The translations under genes were made by a program, and so were the position numbers. From the NCBI GenBank assembly GCA_030433005.1, contig JAUILQ010000053.1:1-39289 (forward strand): a stretch of 39,289 nucleotides of DNA, written 5' to 3'. Numbering within the stretch: position 1 is the stretch's first letter; every line of letters starts with the position of its first letter. Below the pieces are notes generated by a model that searched no databases, was not told where the DNA came from, and saw only the letters and a list, made by a program, of their open reading frames with translations. Shown here piece after piece: positions 1 to 8,368 of the stretch. The stretch comes from Alphaproteobacteria bacterium. Its GTDB lineage: Bacteria; Pseudomonadota; Alphaproteobacteria; Kiloniellales; DSM-21159.

Positions 1-281
1 GCATGGGCGCCGCCCTCCTCAGGCCACTCGAAGACGCGTTCGAGCCTGACGACAGGCCGCTCCTGGAAGCCTTCTGTGCCAAGCTCGAAGGCAAGACGGC
101 GCGGCAGAAGAACCCTCATCCAAAGGGATCTCTCGCCTATGGCGCCTGGGTCTGCGCGCGCCTCGGAGGATGGACCGGCTATTACGGAAAGCCAGGACCG
201 GTCGTCATGCTCAACGGCTGGATCCACTTCCAGGCTGCCAAGCAAGGCGCTGAACTCCTCGCCCGATGCTCTGATGTGTGA
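1..281 (+). CDS. IS4-family transposase, C-terminal fragment (runs off the window)
   Basis: About 92 codons are visible, reading from base 3 to a TGA at 279-281; the frame is open to the window edge, so the gene starts outside. The visible residues (KNPHPKGSLAYGAWVCARLG followed by GWTGYYGKPGPVVML and a final GW-x3-FQ stretch) match the well conserved C-terminal tail of IS4-family transposases as I remember it. The DDE/YREK catalytic residues would lie upstream and cannot be judged. The following gene is on the other strand and belongs to core metabolism, so this is an insertion element abutting the etf cluster. Whether the element is intact cannot be told from here. Confidence 0.75.
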   Translation, partial: MGAALLRPLEDAFEPDDRPLLEAFCAKLEGKTARQKNPHPKGSLAYGAWVCARLGGWTGYYGKPGPVVMLNGWIHFQAAKQGAELLARCSDV

Positions 282-296
282 ATCTGCTAGCCCTCA

Positions 297-333
297 GGGA
301 GAGGTCGGATCGGCAATGCCGATCCGGGTGAGG
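297..333 (-). repeat. REP-like palindromic repeat, copy 1 (inverted)
   Basis: On the minus strand this reads cctcaccc, then an 8-bp stem GGATCGGC / GCCGATCC around ATT, then gacctctccc. The same outer frame recurs at 389-426 on the plus strand with a different inner stem. Repeats of this pattern are common between genes in high-GC alphaproteobacteria. It lies between the transposase remnant and the 3' end of the dehydrogenase gene. Confidence 0.7.
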
Positions 334-388
334 GGCGGCTCTGACGAAGCGGAAGGCGAGGGCCGGGCGGGCTGACGTTGCGGCTTGC

Positions 389-441
389 CCTCACCCGAAA
401 CCGCTGGCGCGGTTTCGACCTCTCCCGCTCGGCGGGAGAGG
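389..441 (+). repeat. REP-like palindromic repeat, copy 2, with adjoining hairpin
   Basis: The frame cctcaccc ... gacctctccc encloses a perfect stem GAAACCGC / GCGGTTTC around TGGC. It is followed at once by a second hairpin, CCTCTCCCGC / GCGGGAGAGG, at 419-441. Placed directly after the stop codon of the leftward dehydrogenase gene (463-461), the hairpin could also end transcription of the etfBA-dehydrogenase transcript, although no clear U-run follows. Confidence 0.7.
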
Positions 442-460
442 TGCGCGCGGGCGCGCCGCC

Positions 461-1366
461 TCAGCGGGTCGGGACGGGGGTGTCGCCGCTGTAGTCGTAG
501 AAGCCGCGGCCGGCCTTGCGGCCGACCCAGCCGGCCTCGACGTACTTCACCAGCAGCGGGCAGGGCCGGTACTTGGTGTCGGCCAGGCCGTCGTGCAGCA
601 CGTGCATCACCGCGAGGCAGGTGTCGAGGCCGATGAAGTCGGCGAGCTCAAGCGGGCCCATCGGGTGGTTGGCGCCCAGCTTCATGGCGGTGTCGATCGC
701 CTCGACCGAGCCGACGCCCTCGTAGAGCGTGTAGACCGCCTCGTTGATCATCGGCAGCAGGATGCGGTTGACGATGAAGGCCGGGAAGTCCTCGGCGGCG
801 ACCGGCTGCTTGCCGAGCTTGACGGTCAGCTCGCGGATCGCGGCGAAGGTCTTCTCGTCGGTCGCGATGCCGCGGATCAGCTCGACCAGCTGCATCACCG
901 GCACCGGGTTCATGAAGTGCATGCCCATGAAGCGCGACGGCCGGTCGGTGACCGAGGCGAGGCGCGTCACCGAGATCGACGAGGTGTTGGTGCAGACCAG
1001 CGCCTCGGGGCGCAGCACCGGGCAGAGCTTCTGGAAGATCGAGCGCTTGACCTCTTCGTTCTCGGTCGCCGCCTCGATGACCAGCTCGCAGTCGCCGAAG
1101 CCGGACAGCTCGACCGAGGTCGAGATGCGCTTCAGCGCGCTCTTGTGATCGTCGTCGGAGATCTTGCCGCGCTTGGCCTGGCGGTCGAGGTTGCGGTCGA
1201 TGCCGTCGACCGCCTTGTCGAGCTGCTCCTGGCCGAGGTCCTGCAGGACCACCTGGTAGCCGGCGAGGGCGCAGACATGGGCGATGCCGCTGCCCATCTG
1301 GCCCGCGCCGATGACGCCGATGGTCCTGATCTCGGCGGGAAGGGGCGCGTTGCTCTGGTCGGACAT
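461..1366 (-). CDS. 3-hydroxybutyryl-CoA dehydrogenase (3-hydroxyacyl-CoA dehydrogenase family)
   Basis: The 301-residue product is a stand-alone 3-hydroxyacyl-CoA dehydrogenase, oxidising 3-hydroxyacyl-CoA to 3-ketoacyl-CoA with NAD(P) in the cytosol. The N-terminal Rossmann fold has GAGQMG at residues 20-25. The family signature [10 protein letters not shown] carries the catalytic histidine at residue 150, and Glu162 follows at the 12-residue spacing of the His-Glu dyad. The C-terminal helical domain includes [13 protein letters not shown]. The length is normal for the Hbd/PaaH type. It is the third gene of an etfB-etfA-dehydrogenase set, 67 bp after etfA, which fits delivery of electrons from acyl-CoA oxidation to the respiratory chain. 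Whether the physiological role is beta-oxidation, butanoate or PHB-related metabolism cannot be decided from sequence, so no symbol is given. Confidence 0.92.
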   Translation of the reverse strand: MSDQSNAPLPAEIRTIGVIGAGQMGSGIAHVCALAGYQVVLQDLGQEQLDKAVDGIDRNLDRQAKRGKISDDDHKSALKRISTSVELSGFGDCELVIEAATENEEVKRSIFQKLCPVLRPEALVCTNTSSISVTRLASVTDRPSRFMGMHFMNPVPVMQLVELIRGIATDEKTFAAIRELTVKLGKQPVAAEDFPAFIVNRILLPMINEAVYTLYEGVGSVEAIDTAMKLGANHPMGPLELADFIGLDTCLAVMHVLHDGLADTKYRPCPLLVKYVEAGWVGRKAGRGFYDYSGDTPVPTR

Positions 1367-1433
1367 GGGGCGGGGGTCTCTTGGTTGGCCGGCCGTCCGG
1401 CGGAGCGCCCGCCGGCCGCCGGTGCGGGTGGGA

Positions 1434-2384
1434 TCAGCCCTTGTCGAGCTCGGCCTCGAGCTCGGGCACGGCCTGGAACAGGTCGGCGACCAGGCCGTAG
1501 TCGGCGACCTGGAACATCGGCGCCTCCTCGTCCTTGTTGATCGCGACGATGACCTTGGAGTCCTTCATGCCGGCCAGGTGCTGGATGGCGCCGGAGATGC
1601 CGACGGCGATGTAGAGCTCCGGGGCGACGACCTTGCCGGTCTGGCCGACCTGGTAGTCGTTCGGCACGAAGCCGGCGTCGACCGCGGCGCGGCTGGCGCC
1701 GACCGCGGCGCCCAGCTTGTCGGCGATGCGCTCGAGCATGGCGAAGTTCTCGCCCGACTGCATGCCGCGGCCGCCGGACACGATGACCCGGGCGCTGGTC
1801 AGCTCCGGGCGCTCGGACTTGGTCAGCTCCTGGCCGACGAAGCTCGACAGGCCGGCGTCGCCCTCGGCGCCGACCTCCTCGACCGTCGCGCTGCCGCCCT
1901 CGGCGGCGACCGCGTCGAAGGCCGTGCCGCGCACGGTGATCAGCTTCTTGGCGTCGGACGACTGGACGGTGGCCAGGGCGTTGCCGGCGTAGATCGGGCG
2001 CACGAAGGTGTCGGCGTCCTCGACGCCGCTGATGTCCGAGATGCCCTGCACGTCGAGCAGCGCCGCGGCGCGCGGCAGGACGTTGCGGCCGCCGGTCGTG
2101 GTCGGCGCCAGCAGGTAGTCGTAGCCCTCGGCCAGCTTGACCAGCAGCGGCGCCACGTTCTCGGCGAGCTTGGCCTCGTACTCGGCCGAATCGGCCTTCA
2201 GAACCTTGGCGACGCCCTCGATCTTGGCCGCCTCCTCGGCGGCGGCGCCGCAGCCGCTGCCGGCGACCAGGACGTGGATCTCGCCGCCGGCCTTCTCGGC
2301 GATCGCCTTGGCCGCGGCCACGACGTTGAGGGTGACCGGCTTGAGGGAGGCGTTGTCGTGCTCGGCGTAGACCAGGATGCTCAT
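1434..2384 (-). CDS. etfA: Electron transfer flavoprotein, alpha subunit
   Basis: The 316-residue product is the FAD-binding subunit of the ETF heterodimer, which takes electrons from acyl-CoA and related dehydrogenases and passes them to ETF:ubiquinone oxidoreductase. The C-terminal FAD domain contains the family signature, with [12 protein letters not shown] near residues 247-258 and [12 protein letters not shown] near 262-273, followed by [11 protein letters not shown]. The N-terminal half is the ETF alpha/beta fold. It lies 59 bp downstream of etfB on the same strand, with AAGG as a modest ribosome binding site. It is almost certainly cotranscribed with etfB from the promoter at 3308-3336. 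Confidence 0.97.
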   Translation of the reverse strand: MSILVYAEHDNASLKPVTLNVVAAAKAIAEKAGGEIHVLVAGSGCGAAAEEAAKIEGVAKVLKADSAEYEAKLAENVAPLLVKLAEGYDYLLAPTTTGGRNVLPRAAALLDVQGISDISGVEDADTFVRPIYAGNALATVQSSDAKKLITVRGTAFDAVAAEGGSATVEEVGAEGDAGLSSFVGQELTKSERPELTSARVIVSGGRGMQSGENFAMLERIADKLGAAVGASRAAVDAGFVPNDYQVGQTGKVVAPELYIAVGISGAIQHLAGMKDSKVIVAINKDEEAPMFQVADYGLVADLFQAVPELEAELDKG

Positions 2385-2443
2385 GGCGTGGCTGCCTTAT
2401 CGCTTGTGCGCGGCCGGGCTCCCCTGTCGGGAGCGGCGCGGCT

Positions 2444-3193
2444 TCAGATGACCTTGGCTTCGTTCTTCAGCTTGTCGACCAGCTCGGCGACGCTGCCGAC
2501 CTTGACGCCGGCCTGGCGGGCCGGCGGCTCGGCGACCTTGAGCACCGAGAGGCGCGGCGCCACGTCGACGCCCAGCTCGTCCGGAGTCAGCGCGTCGATC
2601 GGCTTCTTCTTGGCCTTCATGATGTTCGGCAGGCTGGCGTAGCGCGGCTCGTTGAGGCGCAGGTCGGCCGTGACGATCGCCGGCAGCTTGACCTTGACCG
2701 TCTCCAGGCCGCCGTCGATCTCGCGGGTCACCGTCAGCTCGCCGTCGGCCTTCTCGATCTTGCTGGCGTAGGTCGCCTGGCTCCAGCCGAGCAGCGCCGA
2801 GAGCATCTGCCCGGTCTGGCCGAAGTCGTTGTCGACCGCCTGCTTGCCGAGCAGCACCAGCTCCGGCTGCTCCTTGTCGACCACCGCCTTCAGCAGCTTG
2901 GCGATGCCGAGCGGCTCGAGCGCCTCGTCGGACTGCACCAGGATGCCGCGGTCGGCGCCCATGGCCAGCGCCGTGCGGATCGTCTCCTGGCTCTGCTGCG
3001 GACCGCAGGAAACGGCCACGATCTCGGTCGCGACGCCGGCCTCCTTGAGCCGCACCGCCTCCTCGACGGCGATCTCGCAGAAGGGGTTCATCGACATCTT
3101 GACGTTCTGCGTCTCGACGCCGGACCCGTCCGATTTGACGCGCACCTTCACGTAGGCGTCGATGACGCGCTTCACCGCGACCAGGACTTTCAT
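2444..3193 (-). CDS. etfB: Electron transfer flavoprotein, beta subunit
   Basis: The 249-residue product is the AMP-binding partner of EtfA. The N-terminus [19 protein letters not shown] is typical, and the ETF-beta signature region [20 protein letters not shown] lies about 50 residues before the C-terminus. Length is normal for the family. It is the first gene of the etfB-etfA-dehydrogenase transcription unit. The leader between the predicted transcription start (about 3301) and the ATG is about 108 nt and begins inside a palindromic operator, so the set is probably under repressor control. Confidence 0.97.
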   Translation of the reverse strand: MKVLVAVKRVIDAYVKVRVKSDGSGVETQNVKMSMNPFCEIAVEEAVRLKEAGVATEIVAVSCGPQQSQETIRTALAMGADRGILVQSDEALEPLGIAKLLKAVVDKEQPELVLLGKQAVDNDFGQTGQMLSALLGWSQATYASKIEKADGELTVTREIDGGLETVKVKLPAIVTADLRLNEPRYASLPNIMKAKKKPIDALTPDELGVDVAPRLSVLKVAEPPARQAGVKVGSVAELVDKLKNEAKVI

Positions 3194-3294
3194 GCTGTCT
3201 TCGTTTCCATCCGCCGGAGGGAGCGGGGCGGGGCTGCGGCCCCGTCACCATCCCGATAGTGAGAGCTGGTGCAGACGGCTTCGCACCGCCTTTC

Positions 3295-3336
3295 ATTGTG
3301 CGCCCGCACAATAGGTAGATGACGAAATCCTGTCAA
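3295..3336 (-). promoter_or_regulatory. etfBA promoter with overlapping palindromic operator
   Basis: Read on the minus strand there is a consensus -35 TTGACA (3336-3331), a 17-nt spacer and a -10 TATTGT (3313-3308). The perfect inverted repeat ATTGTGCGCCCGCACAAT (3295-3312; 7-bp arms, 4-nt centre) covers the -10 and the expected start point. A dimeric repressor bound there would block RNA polymerase. The regulator is not encoded nearby and I do not recognise the site. Confidence 0.75.
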
Positions 3337-3379
3337 TTGCCGCCGGGTGGCAGTTAAGTCGTTGTGATGAAATGGCTTT

Positions 3380-3955
3380 CTAGCGGTTCTTGCCGGGCAC
3401 CCAGAGCACGTCGCCGGCGCCGCGCAGGTTGACCCAGCGCGCCAGCACGAACAGCAGGTCGGACAGGCGGTTGAGGTAGCGCACGACCTCTGGATTGATC
3501 GGCTCGGCCTCGCCGAGACGGGTCGTCTCGCGCTCGGCGCGGCGCACCACGGTGCGCGCCAGGTGCAGGTGCGCCGCGGCGGCGCTGCCGCCGGGCAGCA
3601 CGAAGGACTTGAGCGGCGCGAGGTCGGCGTTGTGGCGGTCGATCTCGCCCTCCAGCCAGCTCGCCTGGGCCGGCACGATGCGCAGCGGCGGGAACTCGGG
3701 GTTCTCGACCTCCGGCGTGGCGAGGTCGGCGCCCAGGTCGAAGAGGTCGTTCTGGATGCGGTTCAGCAGGGCGTCGACGCCCGCCCACTCGGCGCCGGTC
3801 GTGTGCAGGCGGACCAGGCCGAGCACGGCGTTGGCCTCGTCGACCGTGCCGTAGGCCTCGACCCGCCGGTCGTGCTTGGCGACCCGCTTGCCGCTCGACA
3901 GCGAGGTCTGCCCCTTGTCGCCGCCGCCGGTGTAGATGCGTGTCAGCTGGACCAT
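3380..3955 (-). CDS. Cob(I)alamin adenosyltransferase, PduO type
   Basis: The 191-residue product transfers the adenosyl group of ATP to cob(I)alamin, making coenzyme B12. The start is placed at the ATG at 3955, giving MVQLTRIYTGGGDKGQTSL; this N-terminal ATP-binding motif (residues 5-19) is diagnostic of the PduO family and normally lies right at the N-terminus. Two further family motifs are present: ARTVVRRAER (133-142) and NRLSDLLFVLARW (162-174). A much longer open frame upstream is a high-GC artefact. It follows the small membrane protein gene by 14 bp and is probably cotranscribed with it. PduO enzymes often serve methylmalonyl-CoA mutase or ribonucleotide reductase; neither is in the window. 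Confidence 0.93.
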   Translation of the reverse strand: MVQLTRIYTGGGDKGQTSLSSGKRVAKHDRRVEAYGTVDEANAVLGLVRLHTTGAEWAGVDALLNRIQNDLFDLGADLATPEVENPEFPPLRIVPAQASWLEGEIDRHNADLAPLKSFVLPGGSAAAAHLHLARTVVRRAERETTRLGEAEPINPEVVRYLNRLSDLLFVLARWVNLRGAGDVLWVPGKNR

Positions 3956-3969
3956 CGGACAGCCGCCGC

Positions 3970-4164
3970 TCAGCCGCCGGAGGTCAGCAGGGCGAGGGCG
4001 AAGAGCACCAGCGTGACCGCCTGGGCGATGACCCGGGCGCGCATCAGCCTGTTGCCGTACTTGGCGTTGAAGTCGCCGCCCCGGGCCATCGAGAAGAGGC
4101 CCGTGAACAGCACGCCGAGCGTGACCAGCAGTGCCGCCACGGCGAGGATCATGAAGACGTTCAT
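3970..4164 (-). CDS. Small two-helix membrane protein (twin-TM / HIG1-like)
   Basis: The 64-residue product has two hydrophobic segments, about residues 3-25 and 45-62. They are joined by a polar loop with GGDFNAKYGNRLMRARV, a pattern typical of the short HIG1-domain or 'twin transmembrane' proteins of alphaproteobacteria. In larger HIG1 proteins the domain is tied to respiratory supercomplexes, but no specific role is established for this short form. It is 14 bp upstream of the cobalamin adenosyltransferase gene on the same strand, so the two form an operon. A TATAT stretch about 15-20 bp before the ATG could be the -10 element of a nearly leaderless promoter. Confidence 0.8.
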   Translation of the reverse strand: MNVFMILAVAALLVTLGVLFTGLFSMARGGDFNAKYGNRLMRARVIAQAVTLVLFALALLTSGG

Positions 4165-4239
4165 GCGGCCACGATATAGGCAGCCCGCCGGCGGCCGCCA
4201 CTGCGTTTTTCGGGACCCGGGGCTGAGCGGGGGCGCACC

Positions 4240-5214
4240 CTAGAACTGCACCGCCGCGTGCAGGCCGGGCGTCACCAGCACCGCGATGTAGCCGGCGTAG
4301 AGCGCCAGGAACAGGCCGCCCTCGGCGCGGCCGACGCGCCGACCCGTCGCGGCGGCGACGAACAGCAGCAGGGTCGCCGCCAGCATCGCCCAGAGGTCGA
4401 AGCCGAGCAGGCTTTCCGGCACCGGGATCGGCTTGACCAGGGCCGTCGTGCCCAGGATGCCGAGCAGGTTGAAGGTGTTGGAGCCGAGCACGTTGCCGAG
4501 CGCGATGTCCGACTGGCGCTTGAACGCGGCGACCAGGCATGTCGCCAGCTCGGGCAGCGAGGTGCCGAGCGCGACCACGGTCAGGCCGATGATCGTGTCG
4601 TCGACGCCGTAGCGGCCGGCCAGGACGATCGCGGCCTCCACGAGCAGGTCGGCGCCGAAGATCACCGCCGCCATGCCGGCGACGGCGACCGCGAGGCTGC
4701 GCCACAGCGGGCCGCCGACCGACTCGACCAGATCGGCTTCGGCGGTGTGCACGGCGCCGGCCGGATCCTTGCCGCGCCGCTCGATCAGGAAGGAGCCGCC
4801 GGCGTAGACCGCGACCAGCAGGACCAGGCCTGCGCCCTCCCAGCGGTTGACCAGGCCCGAGTAGCAGAGGCCGATCGCCAGCAGCGTCGCGGCCAGCACC
4901 ATCGAGCCGTCGCGCAGCAGCGCGCCGCGCGCGCAGGCGACGGGATAGATCACCGCGGTGGCGCCGAGGATCAGCAGGATGTTGCACATGTTCGAGCCGA
5001 CGACGTTGCCGAGCGCGATGCCCGGGGCGCCGGCGAGCGCCGCCTTCACCGAGGCCACCAGCTCGGGCAGGGAGGTGCCGAAGCCGACCAGCACGATGCC
5101 GATCAGCAGCGGCGAGACCTCCAGGCGCCGGGCGACGCCGACGGCGCCGCGCACCAGGAACTCGCCGCCGCCGAGCAGCAGGGCGAAGCCGAGCAGGAGT
5201 TCGAGAAAGAGCAT
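4240..5214 (-). CDS. Calcium/sodium antiporter (CaCA family, YrbG-like)
   Basis: The 324-residue inner-membrane protein has about ten hydrophobic segments in two homologous halves, as expected of K+-independent Ca2+/Na+ exchangers. The alpha-1 repeat carries GFGTSLPELVASVKAAL and GNVVGSNMCNILLILG; the alpha-2 repeat carries VALGTSLPELATCLVAAF and GNVLGSNTFNLLGILG. The acidic residue after TSLP and the GS-N motifs form the ion site in this family. A cytosolic loop around residues 135-160 separates the halves. It lies 75 bp upstream of the two-TM gene on the same strand and may or may not share its transcript. Confidence 0.93.
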   Translation of the reverse strand: MLFLELLLGFALLLGGGEFLVRGAVGVARRLEVSPLLIGIVLVGFGTSLPELVASVKAALAGAPGIALGNVVGSNMCNILLILGATAVIYPVACARGALLRDGSMVLAATLLAIGLCYSGLVNRWEGAGLVLLVAVYAGGSFLIERRGKDPAGAVHTAEADLVESVGGPLWRSLAVAVAGMAAVIFGADLLVEAAIVLAGRYGVDDTIIGLTVVALGTSLPELATCLVAAFKRQSDIALGNVLGSNTFNLLGILGTTALVKPIPVPESLLGFDLWAMLAATLLLFVAAATGRRVGRAEGGLFLALYAGYIAVLVTPGLHAAVQF

Positions 5215-5533
5215 GCGCCGTCCTGTTCACATGACGGCCCGCCGCGCCTGCCGGGGAGCAACGATCCGGCAGGCGCCGCGGGCCAGGGGTCCAGCGGGTC
5301 AAATCCTATCGCCGGCCGCGGATTGCAAGAGGCGACCGTGCGGCGCCCGGCTTCCGCGGCAGCGTCGTGCGGGTGCCGGAAGCCGCCGGCGCTCCCGGCG
5401 CAGCCGCCTTGCCGGCCCGGCGTTGACCCCCATCTGAGCCGAACACATAATGCCCGGCGCAAGTGGTAATACCACTCGCGCCGGACCGAACCCGGGCGTC
5501 ACCGGGCACCAGACCGGAGGGAGGAGAGCGGCC
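5215..5533. other. Divergent intergenic region, antiporter / glcD
   Basis: This 319-bp gap has no credible gene. Its right part (5423-5476) holds the glc promoter and operator described separately, and GGAGGGAGGAG at 5518-5528 is the glcD ribosome binding site. The left part must contain the leftward antiporter promoter, but I see no convincing -35/-10 pair there. Confidence 0.6.
5423..5476 (+). promoter_or_regulatory. glc operon promoter and GntR/FadR-type operator
   Basis: A -35 TTGACC (5423-5428), 17-nt spacer and -10 CATAAT (5446-5451) predict a start near 5458. Immediately downstream is the perfect palindrome AGTGGTAATACCACT (5462-5476). Its core TGGT-N3-ACCA is the established recognition pattern of FadR-subfamily GntR regulators such as LldR, PdhR and GlcC. 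Its place just after the start point suggests repression relieved by glycolate or lactate. No GntR gene lies in this window. Confidence 0.75.
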
Positions 5534-7024
5534 ATGAAGATGCCGGAGCCGGACCGCGAGGTGATCGCGCGCAAGCGCGAGATCGTCGAGCGACTGCGCG
5601 CCCTGGTGCCGGGGCCGGGCGGCGTGATCTTCGACGAGGACGAGCTGCTCGCCTACGAGACCGACGGGCTGACCGCCTACCGCCAGGTGCCGATGATCGT
5701 GGTGCTGCCGAGCACGACCGAGGAGGTTTCGGCGGTGCTCGCCTACTGCCACGCCGAGGACATCAAGATCGTGCCGCGCGGCGCCGGCACCGGCCTGTCC
5801 GGCGGCGCCCTGCCGCTCGCCGACGGCATCACGCTCGGGCTGTCGAAGCTGAACCGCATCCTCGAGGTCGACTACGAGAACCGCTGCGTGGTCACCCAGC
5901 CGGGCGTCACCAACCTCGGCATCACCCGGGCGGTCGAGGGCGAGGGCTTCTACTACGCGCCCGATCCCTCGAGCCAGATCGCCTGCTCGATCGGCGGCAA
6001 CGTCGCCGAGAACTCCGGCGGCGTGCACTGCCTGAAGTACGGCCTGACGACCAACAACCTGCTCGGCGTCGAGATGGTGCTGATGGACGGCACGGTGCTG
6101 CGCCTCGGCGGCAAGCACCTCGACGCCGAAGGCTACGACCTGCTCGGCGTGGTCACCGGCTCCGAGGGGCTGCTCGGCGTGGTCACCGAGGTCACGGTGC
6201 GCATCCTGCGCAAGCCGGCCTCGGCGCGCGCCCTGCTGCTCGGCTTTCCGAGCAGCGAGAAGGCCGGCGACTGCGTCGCCGCGATCATCGCCGACGGCAT
6301 CATCCCCGGCGGCATGGAGATGATGGACCGTCCGGCGATCCACGCCGCCGAGGAATTCGTGCACGCCGGCTATCCGCTCGACGTCGAGGCGCTGCTGATC
6401 GTCGAGCTCGACGGCCCGGAGGCCGAGGTCGAGCACCTGATCGGCCGGGTCGGCGCGATCGCCGAGCGCGAGGGCGCGACCTACAACCGCGCCTCGCAGG
6501 ACGAGGCCGAGCGCGAGGCCTTCTGGTCCGGGCGCAAGGCGGCCTTCCCGGCGGTCGGGCGGATCTCGCCGGACTATCTCTGCATGGACGGCACGATCCC
6601 GCGCGGCCGCCTGCCCGAGGTGCTGGCGCGCATGCGCGAGATGAGCGAGCGCTACGGGCTGCGCGTCGCCAACGTGTTCCACGCCGGCGACGGCAACCTG
6701 CATCCGCTGATCCTCTACGACGCCAACAAGCCCGACGAGCTGGAGCGCACCGAGGCCTTCGGCGCCGAGATCCTCAAGCTCTGCGTCGAGGTCGGCGGCG
6801 TGCTGACCGGCGAGCACGGCGTCGGCGTCGAGAAGCGCGACCTGATGGGCGCGATGTTCGACGACACCGACCTCAGGCACCAGCAGCGCCTGAAGTGCGC
6901 CTTCGATCCCGGCCAGCTGCTCAACCCCGGCAAGGTCTTCCCGGAGCTGCACCGCTGCGCCGAGCTCGGCCGCCTGCACGTCCATCGGGGCCAGCTGCCG
7001 TTCCCCGACCTGCCGCGCTTCTAG
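5534..7024 (+). CDS. glcD: Glycolate oxidase subunit GlcD, FAD-linked
   Basis: The 496-residue product is the catalytic FAD subunit that oxidises glycolate (or D-lactate) to the 2-oxo acid and feeds electrons to the quinone pool through GlcE and GlcF. The start at 5534 is chosen for the strong GGAGGGAGGAG upstream; an upstream start at 5450 would fall inside the promoter. FAD-binding-4 domain: PRGAGTGLSGG at residues 81-91 and GNVAENSGGVHCLKYG further on. The C-terminal oxidase domain has VFHAGDGNLHPLILYD and GEHGVGVEKR, both typical. Length is normal. It is the first gene of glcD-glcE-X-glcF. Confidence 0.95.
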   Translation: MKMPEPDREVIARKREIVERLRALVPGPGGVIFDEDELLAYETDGLTAYRQVPMIVVLPSTTEEVSAVLAYCHAEDIKIVPRGAGTGLSGGALPLADGITLGLSKLNRILEVDYENRCVVTQPGVTNLGITRAVEGEGFYYAPDPSSQIACSIGGNVAENSGGVHCLKYGLTTNNLLGVEMVLMDGTVLRLGGKHLDAEGYDLLGVVTGSEGLLGVVTEVTVRILRKPASARALLLGFPSSEKAGDCVAAIIADGIIPGGMEMMDRPAIHAAEEFVHAGYPLDVEALLIVELDGPEAEVEHLIGRVGAIAEREGATYNRASQDEAEREAFWSGRKAAFPAVGRISPDYLCMDGTIPRGRLPEVLARMREMSERYGLRVANVFHAGDGNLHPLILYDANKPDELERTEAFGAEILKLCVEVGGVLTGEHGVGVEKRDLMGAMFDDTDLRHQQRLKCAFDPGQLLNPGKVFPELHRCAELGRLHVHRGQLPFPDLPRF

Positions 7025-7119
7025 CGGCCGGCGAGGCCGCAGGCGCCCCTCTCTCCCCTGTCGCGAAGGCTCTAGCCCCTTCCCGTGCGTACTCAAGCAG
7101 ATCAGCCGACGGCAGCATC

Positions 7120-8355
7120 ATGAGTGAATCCTGGAAGCCGACGGACGACGACCAGGTCCGCGAGGCGGTCGCCTGGGCGAGCGCAGAGGCCGTGCCGCTC
7201 GAGGTCGTCGGCGCCGGCAGCAAGCGCGGTTTCGGGCGGCCGCTGCAGTGCGAGCGCGACCTCGACCTCTCGGGACTGAGCGGCGTGACGCTCTACGAGC
7301 CCGGCGAGCTGGTGCTGTCGGCGCGCGCCGGCACGCCGCTCGCCGAGATCCGCGCGGCGCTCGAGGCCGAGCGCCAGGAGCTCGCCTTCGAGCCGCCCGA
7401 CCTCTCGGCCTTCTACGGCCAGGAGCGCGGGGCCGGGACGATCGGCGGCACCGTGGCCGCCAACCTGTCCGGCCCGCGGCGGCTGAAGGCCGGCGCCGCG
7501 CGCGACCACTTCCTCGGCTTCCGGGCGATCTCCGGCCGCGGCGAGCTCTTCAAGTCCGGCGGCCGGGTGATGAAGAACGTCACCGGCTACGACCTCTCCA
7601 AGCTGATGGCCGGCTCCTTCGGCACCCTGGCGGTGATGACCGAGGTCACGGTGAAGGTCCTGCCGGCTCCGGAGAAGCTGCGCACCCTGCTGCTCTTCGG
7701 ACTCGATGCGCGGGCGGCCGTGGCGGTGCTGTCGGCCGCCCTCGGTTCGCCCCACGAGGTCTCGGGCGCGGCGCACCTGCCGGGTGACGTCGCCGCGGAG
7801 TCGGCGGTCGACCACGTGGCCGGGGCCGGCACCTCGGTGACGGCGCTGCGCCTGGAAGGGCACGGCCCCTCCGTCGAGGCGCGCTGCGCGGCGCTGCGCG
7901 AGATGCTGGCGGCCGGCCCGGCCGCCGGCGTCGCCCAGGAGGAGCTGCACAGCCGGCGCACCCGGGCGCTGTGGCAGGAGGTCGCCGATCTCGCCTGCTT
8001 CGCGGCGCGGCCGGAGCTCGCCGTCTGGCGCATCTCCGTGGCGCCGACGCGCGGCCCGGAGGTCGCGGCGGCGCTGGCGGATCTGCCGGAGATGCGCCAT
8101 TATTTCGACTGGGGCGGCGGCCTGCTGTGGCTCGGCACGGCGGCCGGCGAGACGGCGGAGGAGGCACGGGTGCGCGACGCGGTTGCGCGGGTCGGCGGTC
8201 ACGCGACCCTGCTGCGTGCGCCGGCGCGGGTCCGCCTCGCGGTGCCCGTCTTCCAGCCCCAGGATCCCGCCAAGGCGCTGCTCACCCGGCGCATAAAGGA
8301 GGGCTTCGATCCGAACGGGGTACTCAATCCTGGCCGCATGGTCGCGGACCTCTGA
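7120..8355 (+). CDS. glcE: Glycolate oxidase subunit GlcE, FAD-binding
   Basis: The 411-residue product is the second FAD-binding subunit of membrane-associated glycolate oxidase. The start at the ATG at 7120 gives MSESWKPTDDDQVREAV; earlier in-frame codons overlap the end of glcD and are unlikely. Visible motifs are VVGAGSKRGFGRPL (about residues 29-42), GGTVAANLSGPRRLKAGAAR, and VMKNVTGYDLSKLMAGSFGT, all characteristic of GlcE. The C-terminus FDPNGVLNPGRM is shared with GlcD-type oxidases. It sits 95 bp after glcD, with only a weak ribosome binding site. Confidence 0.94.
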   Translation: MSESWKPTDDDQVREAVAWASAEAVPLEVVGAGSKRGFGRPLQCERDLDLSGLSGVTLYEPGELVLSARAGTPLAEIRAALEAERQELAFEPPDLSAFYGQERGAGTIGGTVAANLSGPRRLKAGAARDHFLGFRAISGRGELFKSGGRVMKNVTGYDLSKLMAGSFGTLAVMTEVTVKVLPAPEKLRTLLLFGLDARAAVAVLSAALGSPHEVSGAAHLPGDVAAESAVDHVAGAGTSVTALRLEGHGPSVEARCAALREMLAAGPAAGVAQEELHSRRTRALWQEVADLACFAARPELAVWRISVAPTRGPEVAAALADLPEMRHYFDWGGGLLWLGTAAGETAEEARVRDAVARVGGHATLLRAPARVRLAVPVFQPQDPAKALLTRRIKEGFDPNGVLNPGRMVADL

Positions 8356-8368
8356 GCGAAGGGCTGGC

